A stretch of 64,000 bases of DNA from Eubacteriales bacterium. Its GTDB lineage: Bacteria > Bacillota > Clostridia > Lachnospirales > Lachnospiraceae. The notes under the pieces were generated by a model. That model was not told where the DNA came from and ran no database searches. It saw nothing but the letters and a program-made list of their open reading frames with translations. Below are positions 7,416 to 16,085 of this stretch, piece by piece; position 1 is the stretch's first letter, and every line of letters begins with the position of its first letter. A program made the position numbers and the translations under genes. The stretch is from positions 62,001 through 126,000 of the forward strand of contig JAUNGB010000002.1 of assembly GCA_030524715.1 (NCBI GenBank). Direction: 5' to 3'.

Positions 7416-8378
7416 ATGACAACTCGTATTTTAGGAACCGGGAGTGCGCTCCCCAAAACAACATGGACAAATGACGACCTTTCTGCTTTTATAGACACCA
7501 GTGACGAATGGATCCGTACCAGAACCGGAATTATCAGACGCCAGATCGCGGCTCGGGAGGAATCAGCGGCCAGCCTGGGGGCGGAGGCCGGAAGAAAGGC
7601 TATCGAAAACAGCGGTACAGCGTTGGAGGAAATCGAAATGATCCTGGCGGCAACCTGCTCTGATGAGGGTTATTTTCCAAGCGCTGCCTGCCGGATACAG
7701 GCAGAATTAGGCGTCAGGGGAGCCGTGTGTATGGATATCAACGCTGCATGCTCCGGATTTTTATTTGCCCTGCACACAGCGCATGCGTATGTTCAGAGCG
7801 GGATTTATCAGAAAATTCTTGTGATCGGGACAGAAACCATGTCCAGAGTGATCGACTGGAAGGACAGAAGCACCTGCGTTCTGTTTGGAGATGGCGCGGG
7901 CGCCTGCGTGGTAGGGAAAGACGAGAAAGGAATTCTTGGATTCAGCCAGTACAGCGATGGCTCCAGAGGCTCTGTACTTACCGGTACAGCGGCGACTCTG
8001 GCGACTCCGGGGGATGGCGCGCATCCGGCAGGGGCTCTTTTTATGGATGGGCAGGCAGTGTTCCGATTTGCGGTGAAAACGGTGCCGGAATGCATACAGG
8101 ATACCTTAGAAAAGACCGGGAAGAATATCCATGAGATCGATCTTTTTGTTCTCCATCAGGCAAACAGCAGGATTATTCATTCTGTCGCCAAACGCCTGGG
8201 AGCGCCAGAAGAGAAATTTCCCATCAATCTCAATGAGCATGGAAATACTTCTGCGGCCAGCATTCCGATTCTTCTGGACGAACTGAATCGCGAGGGACGC
8301 CTGGAGAGAGGCAGCCTTATTATGCTGGCCGGCTTTGGGGCAGGGCTTACCTGGGGAACCGCCCTGCTTGAATGGTAG
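7416..8378 (+). CDS. fabH: 3-oxoacyl-ACP synthase III (KASIII)
   Basis: Condenses acetyl-CoA (or a branched starter) with malonyl-ACP to begin fatty-acid synthesis. The triad is visible at the usual positions: Cys112 in NAACSGF, His247 in LHQANSRI and Asn277 in NEHGNTSA; length 320 aa is typical. It stands alone rather than in a fab operon, with its own promoter carrying a FabT-like operator, and converges on pduL with only 3 nt between stops. Start is the ATG after AGGATGAAAAGCT. Starter-unit preference (straight or branched) cannot be told from the sequence. An extra KASIII for a secondary pathway is possible, but the operator argues for housekeeping lipid synthesis. Confidence 0.95.
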   Translation: MTTRILGTGSALPKTTWTNDDLSAFIDTSDEWIRTRTGIIRRQIAAREESAASLGAEAGRKAIENSGTALEEIEMILAATCSDEGYFPSAACRIQAELGVRGAVCMDINAACSGFLFALHTAHAYVQSGIYQKILVIGTETMSRVIDWKDRSTCVLFGDGAGACVVGKDEKGILGFSQYSDGSRGSVLTGTAATLATPGDGAHPAGALFMDGQAVFRFAVKTVPECIQDTLEKTGKNIHEIDLFVLHQANSRIIHSVAKRLGAPEEKFPINLNEHGNTSAASIPILLDELNREGRLERGSLIMLAGFGAGLTWGTALLEW

Positions 8379-8381
8379 AGG

Positions 8382-9020
8382 CTACCGGTGAATACCGGAG
8401 AGAACCTCTTCAATCCATTTGTCCGTATTATAATTATCGTCAAACAGACGGACAATGACGCCGTATGGTTCCGCGTCGCTGGAAAAGGCGTTTGCCTCAT
8501 CCGTATCCACATGCATGGCCAGACGGAAATCCCGGTTTACGCGGACCACAACGTCGGCATAGATCAGGGCGCGTCCATAGCTTTTGGTAAGTACGAAGAC
8601 TTCGTCATTATCACGGACGCGGAGCGCTAACGCATCATCCGGCGTCATATGGATGTGGCGTTTGGCTACAATGACGCCCTTGGGAATCTCAAGCTCTCCT
8701 AATGGTCCGCAAAGGGTACAGCCGGGAGTCCCTTCCGTATCTCCGGACTGGCGGATGATACCCGGGATCCCCAGTTTGCGCGTATCCGTGAGGGAAAGCT
8801 CTACCTGGGTTTCCTTACGGAACGGTCCGAGAATGGCCATGTTTTCAAACTCTCCTTTAGGGCCGCGGACGGTCAGCCTTTCTTCGCATAAATATTGTCC
8901 CGGCTGGCTTAATTCCTTGACATAATGAAGCTGGGCTCCTTCCCCGAATAATTTTTCAAAATCCTCCCTGGATACGTGGATATGTCTGGCAGACGTTTCG
9001 ATCTGAATCTTCACACTCAT
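8382..9020 (-). CDS. pduL: PduL-type phosphate acyltransferase (phosphotransacetylase)
   Basis: Interconverts acyl-CoA and acyl phosphate, letting acetate kinase make ATP. The 212 aa contain the duplicated PduL fold with the two zinc-binding His motifs, SARHIHVS near residues 10-17 and KRHIHMTP in the second half. Start chosen at MSVKIQIETS because GGAGGTATAAC precedes it; an upstream in-frame ATG would add an uncharged leader without a ribosome site. Without that leader there is no N-terminal helix of the kind that directs PduL into microcompartments, so I infer a cytosolic housekeeping enzyme, even though shell genes occur 45 kb away. It would work after the PFOR encoded in this window. Confidence 0.9.
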   Translation of the reverse strand: MSVKIQIETSARHIHVSREDFEKLFGEGAQLHYVKELSQPGQYLCEERLTVRGPKGEFENMAILGPFRKETQVELSLTDTRKLGIPGIIRQSGDTEGTPGCTLCGPLGELEIPKGVIVAKRHIHMTPDDALALRVRDNDEVFVLTKSYGRALIYADVVVRVNRDFRLAMHVDTDEANAFSSDAEPYGVIVRLFDDNYNTDKWIEEVLSGIHR

Positions 9021-9259
9021 GTTATACCTCCAAAAAATTACGAAAATTCGACAGGCGGCCGAAGTCTTTTTCAAGTGTAACCCCTACGGATAAAAATATC
9101 AACTCTTTTCTTATCAGAGAAAGGCTGATACAATAAAAAAATAACGGCAGGCAGCCAGTTGCTGCTTTTTTGCGGCGGCAAGGCTGAGAAAAATATCCGG
9201 CTGTGCGGTTGGAACAGTAAAGATACTGCGGCCGCGCAGTTGAAAAATATGAGGGAATA

Positions 9260-10147
9260 ATGATGCTGAGAGAAAACGATGAGTTCCGCTACCGTGCGGA
9301 AAAGGATTTTGTCATTATAGAAGAATATAAAAGAAATGACCCGGTTGTGGAGATCCCGGAGTATCTGGACGGGCTTCCTGTCAGGGCGCTTGGGGATTAT
9401 ATCTTTGCAGGCAGGGATTGTGAAACGATCCTTCTGCCCGGGCAGGTAAATAAAATCGGCCGCTATGGCTTTTACAACTGCCATAAGCTTCACAGGCTTG
9501 TATTTTCTGACTCCTTTACGGATATTGGAAGCGGCGCTTTTACAGGATGCCATAACATCAGGGAACTTCAGGTTATCATGGAACGGGAGGAAACCGGCCT
9601 TAAGGAAATCCTTTCGGAGGTGAATGAAGAATTATGCGTACGCCTTCAGGGGATTGTGGATGGGGTGCTGTGGTTCCCGGAGTATTATGAAGAGGGCGTG
9701 GAAAATACTCCCGCCAGAATTCTGATGACGCAGGTCCATGGAAGCGGCCTTTACTACAGAAACTGTTTTCAGGGGAAAAAATTCCGGTTTACAGAATATG
9801 ACAGCCGGTTTGAGATGGCTTGCGCCCAAGAATCGGAAACCTTTTTACTGGAACTTGTATACGGAAGATTGTCCCACCCCTTTGGACTTACAGAAAAGGC
9901 TAAAAAACGGTATGAGGAATTTTTGATAAAGCACCGCAGAAAAATGGCGGAGCTGTTTCTTACGGAAAAGCGGGAGGAATCACTGGAATGGCTTCTTATG
10001 CATTATCCTCACAGACGGGAAGAACAGGAAGAGTATCAGGAAATTATGGGGATAGCCTTAAAGGAGGGGTCTCCATCCATGATAAGTATGCTGATGGAGT
10101 ATGGGAGGACTTATTTTCCGCCAAAAAGAAGGAGTTTTGACTTATGA
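9260..10147 (+). CDS. Leucine-rich-repeat (BspA/LRR_5-like) protein of the VWA-MoxR operon
   Basis: Function unknown. The first 110 aa carry two to three LRR_5-type repeats of the BspA kind (IPEYLDGLPVRALGDYIFAG, ILLPGQVNKIGRYGFYNC, LVFSDSFTDIGSGAFTGC). The rest is a charged, helical, non-repeat region ending in ankyrin-like HYPHRREEQ...GSPSMISMLMEYG. No signal peptide or membrane segment is visible, so it is probably cytoplasmic, unlike most BspA-type surface proteins. The stop overlaps the start of the VWA gene by 4 nt (ATGA), so the two are translationally coupled. I infer a substrate-recognition or scaffold role for the MoxR/VWA pair. Start behind GAGGGAATA; a second ATG follows immediately. 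Confidence 0.75.
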   Translation: MMLRENDEFRYRAEKDFVIIEEYKRNDPVVEIPEYLDGLPVRALGDYIFAGRDCETILLPGQVNKIGRYGFYNCHKLHRLVFSDSFTDIGSGAFTGCHNIRELQVIMEREETGLKEILSEVNEELCVRLQGIVDGVLWFPEYYEEGVENTPARILMTQVHGSGLYYRNCFQGKKFRFTEYDSRFEMACAQESETFLLELVYGRLSHPFGLTEKAKKRYEEFLIKHRRKMAELFLTEKREESLEWLLMHYPHRREEQEEYQEIMGIALKEGSPSMISMLMEYGRTYFPPKRRSFDL

Positions 10148-11463
10148 ACGCAACCCATGATCAACAACAGCGGGAAATCCGGATCGAGCAGATCTGCACA
10201 GATATCCTGAAAAATGCCCGCAACGAGCTTTACCTGCATATGCGCTTTCTGGACAATGCGCTTTCTGCGCTGGCTTTTCAGGGAGAAATGTCGGTGCATC
10301 CCATTGCAGCGGACGGAACCTTTCTTTATTATCAGCCGGAGGAACTGATGCACATGTTTTGCCAAAGCAGGGAGAGCGTAAACAGGGCGTATCTTCACAG
10401 CTTGTTCCACTGTCTTTTCCTGCATATTTATCCGGAGGAAAAGGCAGACATGCAGGCCTGGAATCTTGCCTGTGACATAACGGCGGAGCATATCATCGAC
10501 GGCCTTTATTTAACATGTGTCCATCGTCCCTCCAATTCTGTCCGCCGTCAGGCATGGGCGCTTCTGAAGGAAGAGGGCAGGACGATGACAGCCCAGAGAG
10601 TTTACCGGAAGCTTTTGGAACTGCATCTGCCGGAGGCGAAAATACAGGAGCTTCGCCGGGAATTTTATGTGGACGACCATAAAAAATGGTACGAAACGCC
10701 GCCCACACATCCCCGGATCCGCCAGCAGAAGAAAAACTGGGAGGATATCCGGAACCGGATGCAGACGGAGATGGAAACCTTTTCCAAGGAGGCGGCAAAA
10801 GACAGCCAAAGCCTGATGGAGCAGCTTACGGCAGAGAACCGCCATCGGTACGATTATCGGGAATTTCTGCGGAAGTTTTCGGTTTTAAAGGAAGAAATGA
10901 AGGTGGATATGGATACCTTTGACTATATTTATTATCATTACGGTATGGATATGTACGGAAACATGCCTTTAATCGAACCTCTGGAAACAAAGGAAGAGCG
11001 GAAAGTGGAGGATTTTGTGATCGTGATCGATACTTCCATGTCCTGCAAAGGCGAGCTGATACAGAAGTTTCTGGAGGAAACCTATGCGGTCCTCAGTGAA
11101 ACAGAAAGCTTTTTCCGCAGGATCCATGTGCATATTATTCAGTGCGACGAAAAGGTGCAGTCAGACGTACTGATCGAAAATGCAGGACAGCTAAGAGAAT
11201 ATATGAAAAATTTCACGGTGATCGGACAAGGCGGGACTGATTTCCGCCCGCCGTTTCTGTATGTGGAAGAGTTGATGCGGCAGAAAAGGTTTTCCAGACT
11301 TCGGGGGCTTTTGTATTTTACAGACGGTTACGGAACCTTTCCAGCAAAGATGCCGCCCTATGAAACGGCGTTTATTTTTATGAAGGAAGACTATCAGGAT
11401 ATTGACGTGCCGCCCTGGGCTATAAAGCTGATCCTCGGAGAAGAGGATCTGATTTCACGGTAA
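10144..11463 (+). CDS. VWA-like / DUF2201 putative metallopeptidase-like protein
   Basis: Resembles the DUF2201 family: an N-terminal metallopeptidase-like domain plus a C-terminal von Willebrand A domain, usually encoded beside a MoxR AAA+ ATPase. The VWA MIDAS is intact: D296-T-S-M-S, then GQGGTDFRPPF, then YFTDGYGTFP. In the N-terminal domain the zinc-motif position reads HSLFH (residues 85-89) with a further His94 and the expected trailing NLACD; the catalytic Glu of HExxH is replaced by Ser. So metal binding may persist but hydrolysis is doubtful. It is soluble, with no signal or membrane segment. It overlaps the LRR gene and precedes the ATPase by 37 nt. Likely role: adaptor through which the MoxR ATPase acts on a target. 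Confidence 0.85.
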   Translation: MNATHDQQQREIRIEQICTDILKNARNELYLHMRFLDNALSALAFQGEMSVHPIAADGTFLYYQPEELMHMFCQSRESVNRAYLHSLFHCLFLHIYPEEKADMQAWNLACDITAEHIIDGLYLTCVHRPSNSVRRQAWALLKEEGRTMTAQRVYRKLLELHLPEAKIQELRREFYVDDHKKWYETPPTHPRIRQQKKNWEDIRNRMQTEMETFSKEAAKDSQSLMEQLTAENRHRYDYREFLRKFSVLKEEMKVDMDTFDYIYYHYGMDMYGNMPLIEPLETKEERKVEDFVIVIDTSMSCKGELIQKFLEETYAVLSETESFFRRIHVHIIQCDEKVQSDVLIENAGQLREYMKNFTVIGQGGTDFRPPFLYVEELMRQKRFSRLRGLLYFTDGYGTFPAKMPPYETAFIFMKEDYQDIDVPPWAIKLILGEEDLISR

Positions 11464-11500
11464 AGAGGACGAAAAAATTTTATTTTTTGGAGGCAGAAGC

Positions 11501-13009
11501 ATGAACATCAAGCGTGCGAAAGAAGAGATTAAAAATACGATACAGGCATATCTTTTAAAGGATTCCTACGGGGAATATGAAATTCCGGTGACGGCACAGC
11601 GCCCGGTTCTTTTGATCGGCGCGCCGGGAATCGGAAAGACACAGATTATGGAACAGATCGCGCGGGAGTGCGGCATTGCCCTGGTGTCCTACACCATTAC
11701 CCATCATACCCGCCAGAGCGCCATCGGGCTGCCTTTTATTTCCAAAAAGATATTTGACGGAGAAGAGCGTCCGGTCACGGAATATACCATGAGTGAGATC
11801 GTTGCTTCCGTTTATGAAAAAATAGAGAAGACCGGAATTTCTGAGGGGATTCTGTTCATTGATGAAATTAACTGCGTTTCAGAGACGCTGGCGCCCGCCA
11901 TGCTGCAGTTTTTGCAGTGCAAGACTTTCGGCAGCCATGAGATTCCCAAAGGCTGGCTGATCGTGGCGGCGGGCAACCCGCCGGAATATAACAAGTCTGT
12001 GCGCGAATTTGACGTAGTAACTATGGACCGTGTGAAAAAAATCGAAGTGGAGCCGGATTTTGAGGCGTGGAAGGAATATGCGTATCAGGCGGGAGTCCAT
12101 CCGGCGGTGATGTCCTATCTGAATACAAGGCCGGGGAATTTTTACCGCATGGAAAGCACTGTGGATGGAAAAATGTTTGCGACCCCAAGAGGATGGGAGG
12201 ATCTGTCCCGTATCCTTACCGTTTACGAAAAAATCAAAAAGCCTCTGGACCGTGACGTGGCGGTGCAGTATATTCAGTATCCCAAGGTTGCGAGAGATTT
12301 TGCCAATTATCTGGAGCTGTTTTATAAATACCGCACGGATTATCAGTTGGACGCGATCCTGCAGGGGCATATGGATGAGAATCTGGTAAAAAAGGCTGCC
12401 CACGCTTCCTTTGATGAGCGCCTGAGTGTGACGGGCCTGCTGCTTTCCAGGCTGAATACGGCATTTCGGGAAACCATTGCCATGGAGAAGGAACTGGAAG
12501 AACTGTATTCTGTTTTGACGGAGGCAAAGGAACCCTTGTGCGGAGCGCAGAAGGATCAGCCTCTTGTCTATTTTAAGGAAGTGCGGGACGCTTATGCCCT
12601 GGAGACGGCAGGAAAGAAAAGAGCGGAGCTCCTTACCCGGGAAGAGGATTACCGACGCCGTAACATACTGGATTTTTTGGATTCCTGTCTGCTGACCCTT
12701 CAAAAGCGCCGGGAAGAGGACGGGGAAGCCGTGTTTGCTTTTCTGCGGAAGCAGTTCGGGGAAAGAAAAGCGGCCTATGAGGAAAGCTTCGATGCCTCCG
12801 CGCGTATGTTGGAATATGCCTTTGATTTTATGGAGGCTGTATTTAAGGGCGGACAGGAACTGGTGATCTTTATTACGGAATTAAACACAGGCTATCATGC
12901 CGTGGCGTTTTTACAGGAATATGACTGTGAACGGTATTACCGCTATAACAAGGAGCTTCTTTTCCGGGAAAAAAGCCGTGATATTCTCCGGAGGATCGAA
13001 GAATTGTAA
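11501..13009 (+). CDS. MoxR-family AAA+ ATPase
   Basis: A chaperone-like AAA+ ATPase. Walker A is GAPGIGKT (residues 40-47), Walker B is GILFIDEIN with Asp121/Glu122, and sensor 1 is VAAGNPPEYN. The C-terminal 250 aa beyond the ATPase core are helical and charged, longer than in short MoxR proteins. MoxR ATPases typically work with VWA proteins to mature or remodel partner proteins, and here the VWA gene is directly upstream. Start after TTGGAGGCAGAAGC. A 65-nt hairpin lies just past the stop and probably ends the transcript. No dedicated client enzyme (dehydrogenase or gas vesicle) is nearby, so the target is unknown. Confidence 0.9.
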   Translation: MNIKRAKEEIKNTIQAYLLKDSYGEYEIPVTAQRPVLLIGAPGIGKTQIMEQIARECGIALVSYTITHHTRQSAIGLPFISKKIFDGEERPVTEYTMSEIVASVYEKIEKTGISEGILFIDEINCVSETLAPAMLQFLQCKTFGSHEIPKGWLIVAAGNPPEYNKSVREFDVVTMDRVKKIEVEPDFEAWKEYAYQAGVHPAVMSYLNTRPGNFYRMESTVDGKMFATPRGWEDLSRILTVYEKIKKPLDRDVAVQYIQYPKVARDFANYLELFYKYRTDYQLDAILQGHMDENLVKKAAHASFDERLSVTGLLLSRLNTAFRETIAMEKELEELYSVLTEAKEPLCGAQKDQPLVYFKEVRDAYALETAGKKRAELLTREEDYRRRNILDFLDSCLLTLQKRREEDGEAVFAFLRKQFGERKAAYEESFDASARMLEYAFDFMEAVFKGGQELVIFITELNTGYHAVAFLQEYDCERYYRYNKELLFREKSRDILRRIEEL

Positions 13010-13021
13010 AGAGAAGAATTG

Positions 13022-13086
13022 TTACTGTTCACTTTCAGGCCTTGCACTGTCTGCCCGGGCTTGCGGCCAGTAGTGCTGAACAGTAA
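13022..13086. repeat. Long imperfect hairpin after the MoxR operon
   Basis: Outer arms TTACTGTTCA (13022-13031) and TGAACAGTAA (13077-13086) are perfect complements; GGCC on both sides and CACT/AGTG extend the pairing. The arm ends match the GTTACTGTT / AACAGTAAC family also seen near 5064 and 15969. No T-tract follows, so termination is uncertain. Confidence 0.8.
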
Positions 13087-13092
13087 TGGAAT

Positions 13093-13121
13093 TTGCAAAT
13101 CCTGACAGGATAGGGTATAAT
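13093..13121 (+). promoter_or_regulatory. Promoter of the transglutaminase-like operon
   Basis: TTGCAA (13093-13098), 17-nt spacer, TATAAT (13116-13121), 33 nt before the chosen start codon of the next gene. Confidence 0.75.
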
Positions 13122-13154
13122 AAGAAAAACGACAAAATCCGAAAGGAGCATCTG

Positions 13155-14435
13155 ATGAAAAATCAGAGAAAAAAAAGACGGTTTCCGTGGATTCTTTGTC
13201 TGCTTTTGTCAGCAGTGATCGTTTTAATTTGTATAGGGCGGCTCCGGCTTGAAAGGCAGGATCATACGCCGGAATATACGGACGGCGCCGCAGAAGAAGA
13301 GGATAAGGACGGGCTTGGGGATTTTCTGGATTCGGCCAGAAAGCTTCTGGCGCGGGAGCCTAAGGAGGTTCGGGAGCTCCGCGAGGCAGAGGTGCCTGAA
13401 ACGGACGAGGGTCACCAGGAATATTATTTTAAGCTTCTCAGTGATGAGGAAAAGCGTGCTTACCGGGAGATGCTGAACGGTATCAGGAACAGGGAGCAGG
13501 AATTTTATCTGACGATTTCTGCGGATGAGGAAGTGGACAGGGTATATCATGCGGTATTGAAGGATCACCCGGAGCTGTTCTGGGTACATAACCGTAAGGA
13601 GGTTTATAAGACGACTTATGCTAATGCGCAGTATTGCCGCTTTTTTCCCGGATACAGTTATACGGAGGCGGAATCCCAGGAAATCGAACAGGCAATGGAA
13701 AATGGCTATCAGGAAGTCCTGTCCCTGCTGCCGGATAACGCGGACGACTATACGACCGTTCGGACTGTATACACTTACCTGATCGATTCGGCAGATTATG
13801 AGATTTCTGAGCACGATCAGAGCATTGCCGGGATCTTCTGGCAGAAAAAGGCTGTCTGCGCAGGCTATGCGGGAGCGGTACAGTATCTTTTAGAGCGTTT
13901 TGGGATTCCCTGTATTTATGTGGAGGGAAGCGTAAAAGACAATGACGAGGGCCACGCCTGGAATATCGTACAGCTGGACGGGCAGTATTATTATGTGGAC
14001 GCCACTAACGGCGACCAGCCGGAATTTTTGGAAGGGGATGCGGCTGACATGGCGGAACACAAGACGATCATTTACGATTATCTTTGCCCTTTTCCGGAGG
14101 AATATGAGGTACATTATACTCCCTCGCCGGAGTTTGAGGTACCAAAATGTTACGCGACAGATAAAAATTTTTATGTTTTGAATCAGGGATGCTTTGACGC
14201 CTATGACTGGCAGACGATTTATGATTATTGCTGTATGAGACTGGATAACGGGGCGGCAGTGGTGCGGTTCAAATTCAGTACGCAGGAGGCCTTTGACCAG
14301 GCGTATAAGGAATGGATCACTGAAGCGCAGATACAGAGCGCCGCCCGGTATTATATGGGGCTTTACGGATTAAATCAGGTGGAATACCATTATGGCATTC
14401 TGGAAAATCTCAAGACTATGTATTTTATGTTTTAA
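13155..14435 (+). CDS. Membrane-anchored transglutaminase-like protein
   Basis: A predicted extracytoplasmic cysteine-protease-fold protein. A basic stretch (KNQRKKRRF) and one hydrophobic helix (residues 11-27) anchor it; a charged linker follows, then a transglutaminase-like core (PF01841) with the triad visible as Cys235 in AVCAGYA, His267 in EGHAWN and Asp282 in YYVDATNGD. Such proteins act as transglutaminases, peptidases or wall-modifying enzymes; the substrate is not readable. The start is the ATG behind AAAGGAGCATCTG; a longer in-frame reading that begins in the upstream hairpin would put the promoter inside the gene. The next gene begins 16 nt downstream behind AAGGAGGAG, so they form an operon. 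Confidence 0.85.
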   Translation: MKNQRKKRRFPWILCLLLSAVIVLICIGRLRLERQDHTPEYTDGAAEEEDKDGLGDFLDSARKLLAREPKEVRELREAEVPETDEGHQEYYFKLLSDEEKRAYREMLNGIRNREQEFYLTISADEEVDRVYHAVLKDHPELFWVHNRKEVYKTTYANAQYCRFFPGYSYTEAESQEIEQAMENGYQEVLSLLPDNADDYTTVRTVYTYLIDSADYEISEHDQSIAGIFWQKKAVCAGYAGAVQYLLERFGIPCIYVEGSVKDNDEGHAWNIVQLDGQYYYVDATNGDQPEFLEGDAADMAEHKTIIYDYLCPFPEEYEVHYTPSPEFEVPKCYATDKNFYVLNQGCFDAYDWQTIYDYCCMRLDNGAAVVRFKFSTQEAFDQAYKEWITEAQIQSAARYYMGLYGLNQVEYHYGILENLKTMYFMF

Positions 14436-14451
14436 GGAGGAGACGTACTAT

Positions 14452-15432
14452 ATGATAGAGATTTTGGCACGTATTATGAATATCGCGGAACGTGTCCGCA
14501 ATATGGAAGAGCTTCCTTTGGCTGCCATGGGGATTTTCGGGATCCTGCTGGTGTTCGGGATCCTGAATTGTGTGCTGGGATACCGGCTTCTGCGGTTCTG
14601 GATGATGCTTTTCGGTTTTGTCCTGGGCGCGGGGATCGGCCTTGCAGGAGCCTATACCATGGGCGTTGATTCCCATTACATATATCTGGCTGTAATGCTG
14701 ATCCTTGGCGTGCTTCTGGCAGTGGTCGCTTTTCTCAGCTATAAGGCGGGTATCTTTATCATCGGGATGGGGATCGGACTGGTTCTTAGTATTTATCTTC
14801 TGCATCCCACAACCTCGTCTGTGTTTTTTGTCTGCATATTGATCGGCGTTGGCCTTGGAACCCTTGCCATGCGTTATGCAAGGGAGGTCATCATTGTGGG
14901 AACCAGCCTTTTGGGGGGCGTGCTGGCGGGGATTTCCCTGGCAAGGATCGGAAGTCTGGAGGAAATCCCCTATGGAGTCGGCATGAGCATCGGCTTTGCA
15001 CTTTTAGGAATGCTGATCCAGTTCGCCACAAATAAAACAAAGGTGGTGGAGGAACCCAAAAAGGTACGGAGGCCCAGGCAGCAGTCAAACAGTATCTTTG
15101 AAGAGGTGGATTCTGTGGACAGTGAAGAGGATCAGGAGGATTACGATGACTATGAAGCCCTGGAGGGCTATGAGGATTACAGAATTTATGATGAGTACGA
15201 GGATGATTACGAGTATGCAAACCGTGATAATATGAAGGAACCCAGAAGCACGAAGAAGCGGAGGGCTTTGAAAGGACAGGATGAGTCAAGACGGCGAAGG
15301 AGTTCCGGTGAGCGTGAGGTTTCTCAGAACGGTACATCTGCAAGAAGACGCAGGACGCCGGAGGAAGCGGTTGATTTTGACAAGACCATTATCTATGAAC
15401 GTAAAAGAAAGGAAGGCAATAAGAATGGCTAA
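14452..15432 (+). CDS. DUF4203-like multispanning membrane protein with acidic/basic tail
   Basis: About seven hydrophobic helices fill residues 20-195 (for example MGIFGILLVFGILNCVLGYR and the glycine-rich GFVLGAGIGLAGAYTMGV), resembling DUF4203/TMEM198-type proteins. A cytoplasmic tail of roughly 130 aa follows, first strongly acidic with Asp/Glu/Tyr (EEDQEDYDDYEALEGYEDY) and then strongly basic (KKRRALKG...SRRRRSSGE). Function unknown; the charge-segregated tail suggests protein or nucleic-acid interaction. It sits between the transglutaminase-like gene and the EbsC-like gene, overlapping the latter by 8 nt, which suggests coupled translation. Start behind AAGGAGGAGACGTACTAT. Confidence 0.75.
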   Translation: MIEILARIMNIAERVRNMEELPLAAMGIFGILLVFGILNCVLGYRLLRFWMMLFGFVLGAGIGLAGAYTMGVDSHYIYLAVMLILGVLLAVVAFLSYKAGIFIIGMGIGLVLSIYLLHPTTSSVFFVCILIGVGLGTLAMRYAREVIIVGTSLLGGVLAGISLARIGSLEEIPYGVGMSIGFALLGMLIQFATNKTKVVEEPKKVRRPRQQSNSIFEEVDSVDSEEDQEDYDDYEALEGYEDYRIYDEYEDDYEYANRDNMKEPRSTKKRRALKGQDESRRRRSSGEREVSQNGTSARRRRTPEEAVDFDKTIIYERKRKEGNKNG

Positions 15433-15904
15433 GGAGGCAAAAACTAATGCAATGCGTATGCTTGACCGCCAGAAGGTTGCTTATGAAGCATTGACCTATG
15501 AATGTGATGAGTTTATCGACGGGATCCACTGTGCGGATTTAACAGGCGCGCCTTATGAGCAATCTTTTAAAACTCTGGTCATGGAAGGGAAAAGCGGCGG
15601 ATTTTATGTGTTTGTGGTTCCTATTGAAAAAGAAGTGGACCGTAAAGCCGCTGCCAAAGCAGTGGGAGAGAAGACAGTAGATATGATTCATGTGAAGGAT
15701 ATCCTGAAAATTACAGGCTATATCCGGGGAGGCTGCAGCCCTATTGGAATGAAAAAGCAGTATCCTACCGTATTTGACAGCAGCGCGGGAAAATTTTCAG
15801 AAATTTATATAAGCGGAGGGCGTATCGGGCTGACGCTGAAGGTTCCTGTTGATGCGCTTTTAAAGGTCACGGGCGGAAAGCTTTCGGATATTACTATGGA
15901 GTAG
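15425..15904 (+). CDS. ybaK: YbaK/EbsC-type Cys-tRNA(Pro) deacylase
   Basis: Hydrolyses mischarged Cys-tRNA(Pro), a proofreading step in translation. The 159 aa match YbaK/EbsC over full length: TNAMRMLDRQKVAYEALTY at the start, the FKTLVMEGKSGGFYVFVVP strand pair carrying the conserved Lys, and the GGCSPIGMKK loop typical of the family. Start is the ATG after AAGGAAGGCAATAAG, overlapping the end of the preceding membrane-protein gene; a longer in-frame reading into that gene has no family match. Cytoplasmic. No operon-mate points to another role. Confidence 0.92.
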   Translation: MAKEAKTNAMRMLDRQKVAYEALTYECDEFIDGIHCADLTGAPYEQSFKTLVMEGKSGGFYVFVVPIEKEVDRKAAAKAVGEKTVDMIHVKDILKITGYIRGGCSPIGMKKQYPTVFDSSAGKFSEIYISGGRIGLTLKVPVDALLKVTGGKLSDITME

Positions 15905-15968
15905 GGCGTATTTGATATTACAGAAAATGATTTCAGATGTTGTATAATGTACAAACAAAGAGACGAAT

Positions 15969-16036
15969 GAATTCGTTACCGTTTACACCGTAGATGCGAA
16001 CAGAATTCGTTGCCGTTTACATCGTAGGTGCGAACA
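15969..16036. repeat. Two tandem 34-bp copies of the GTTAC/GTAAC-type element
   Basis: Units 15969-16002 and 16003-16036 agree at 31 of 34 positions and both begin GAATTCGTT and end GCGAACA. The second is followed by GTAACTG, completing the GTTAC...GTAAC dyad. Related sequence occurs at 5064-5097 and in the arms of 13022-13086. Confidence 0.85.
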
Positions 16037-16085
16037 GTAACTGTATGGGGATGTTCCCTGAAAAGGAAAAAAGGAGGGTATTTTT

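Noticed and set aside
9071-9553. Minus-strand 160-codon open frame upstream of and opposite the LRR gene
   Set aside because: It lies opposite the LRR coding start, has no ribosome site and no recognisable domain.
11879-12703. Long minus-strand open frame inside the MoxR gene
   Set aside because: Antisense of conserved AAA+ sequence; no motif of its own.
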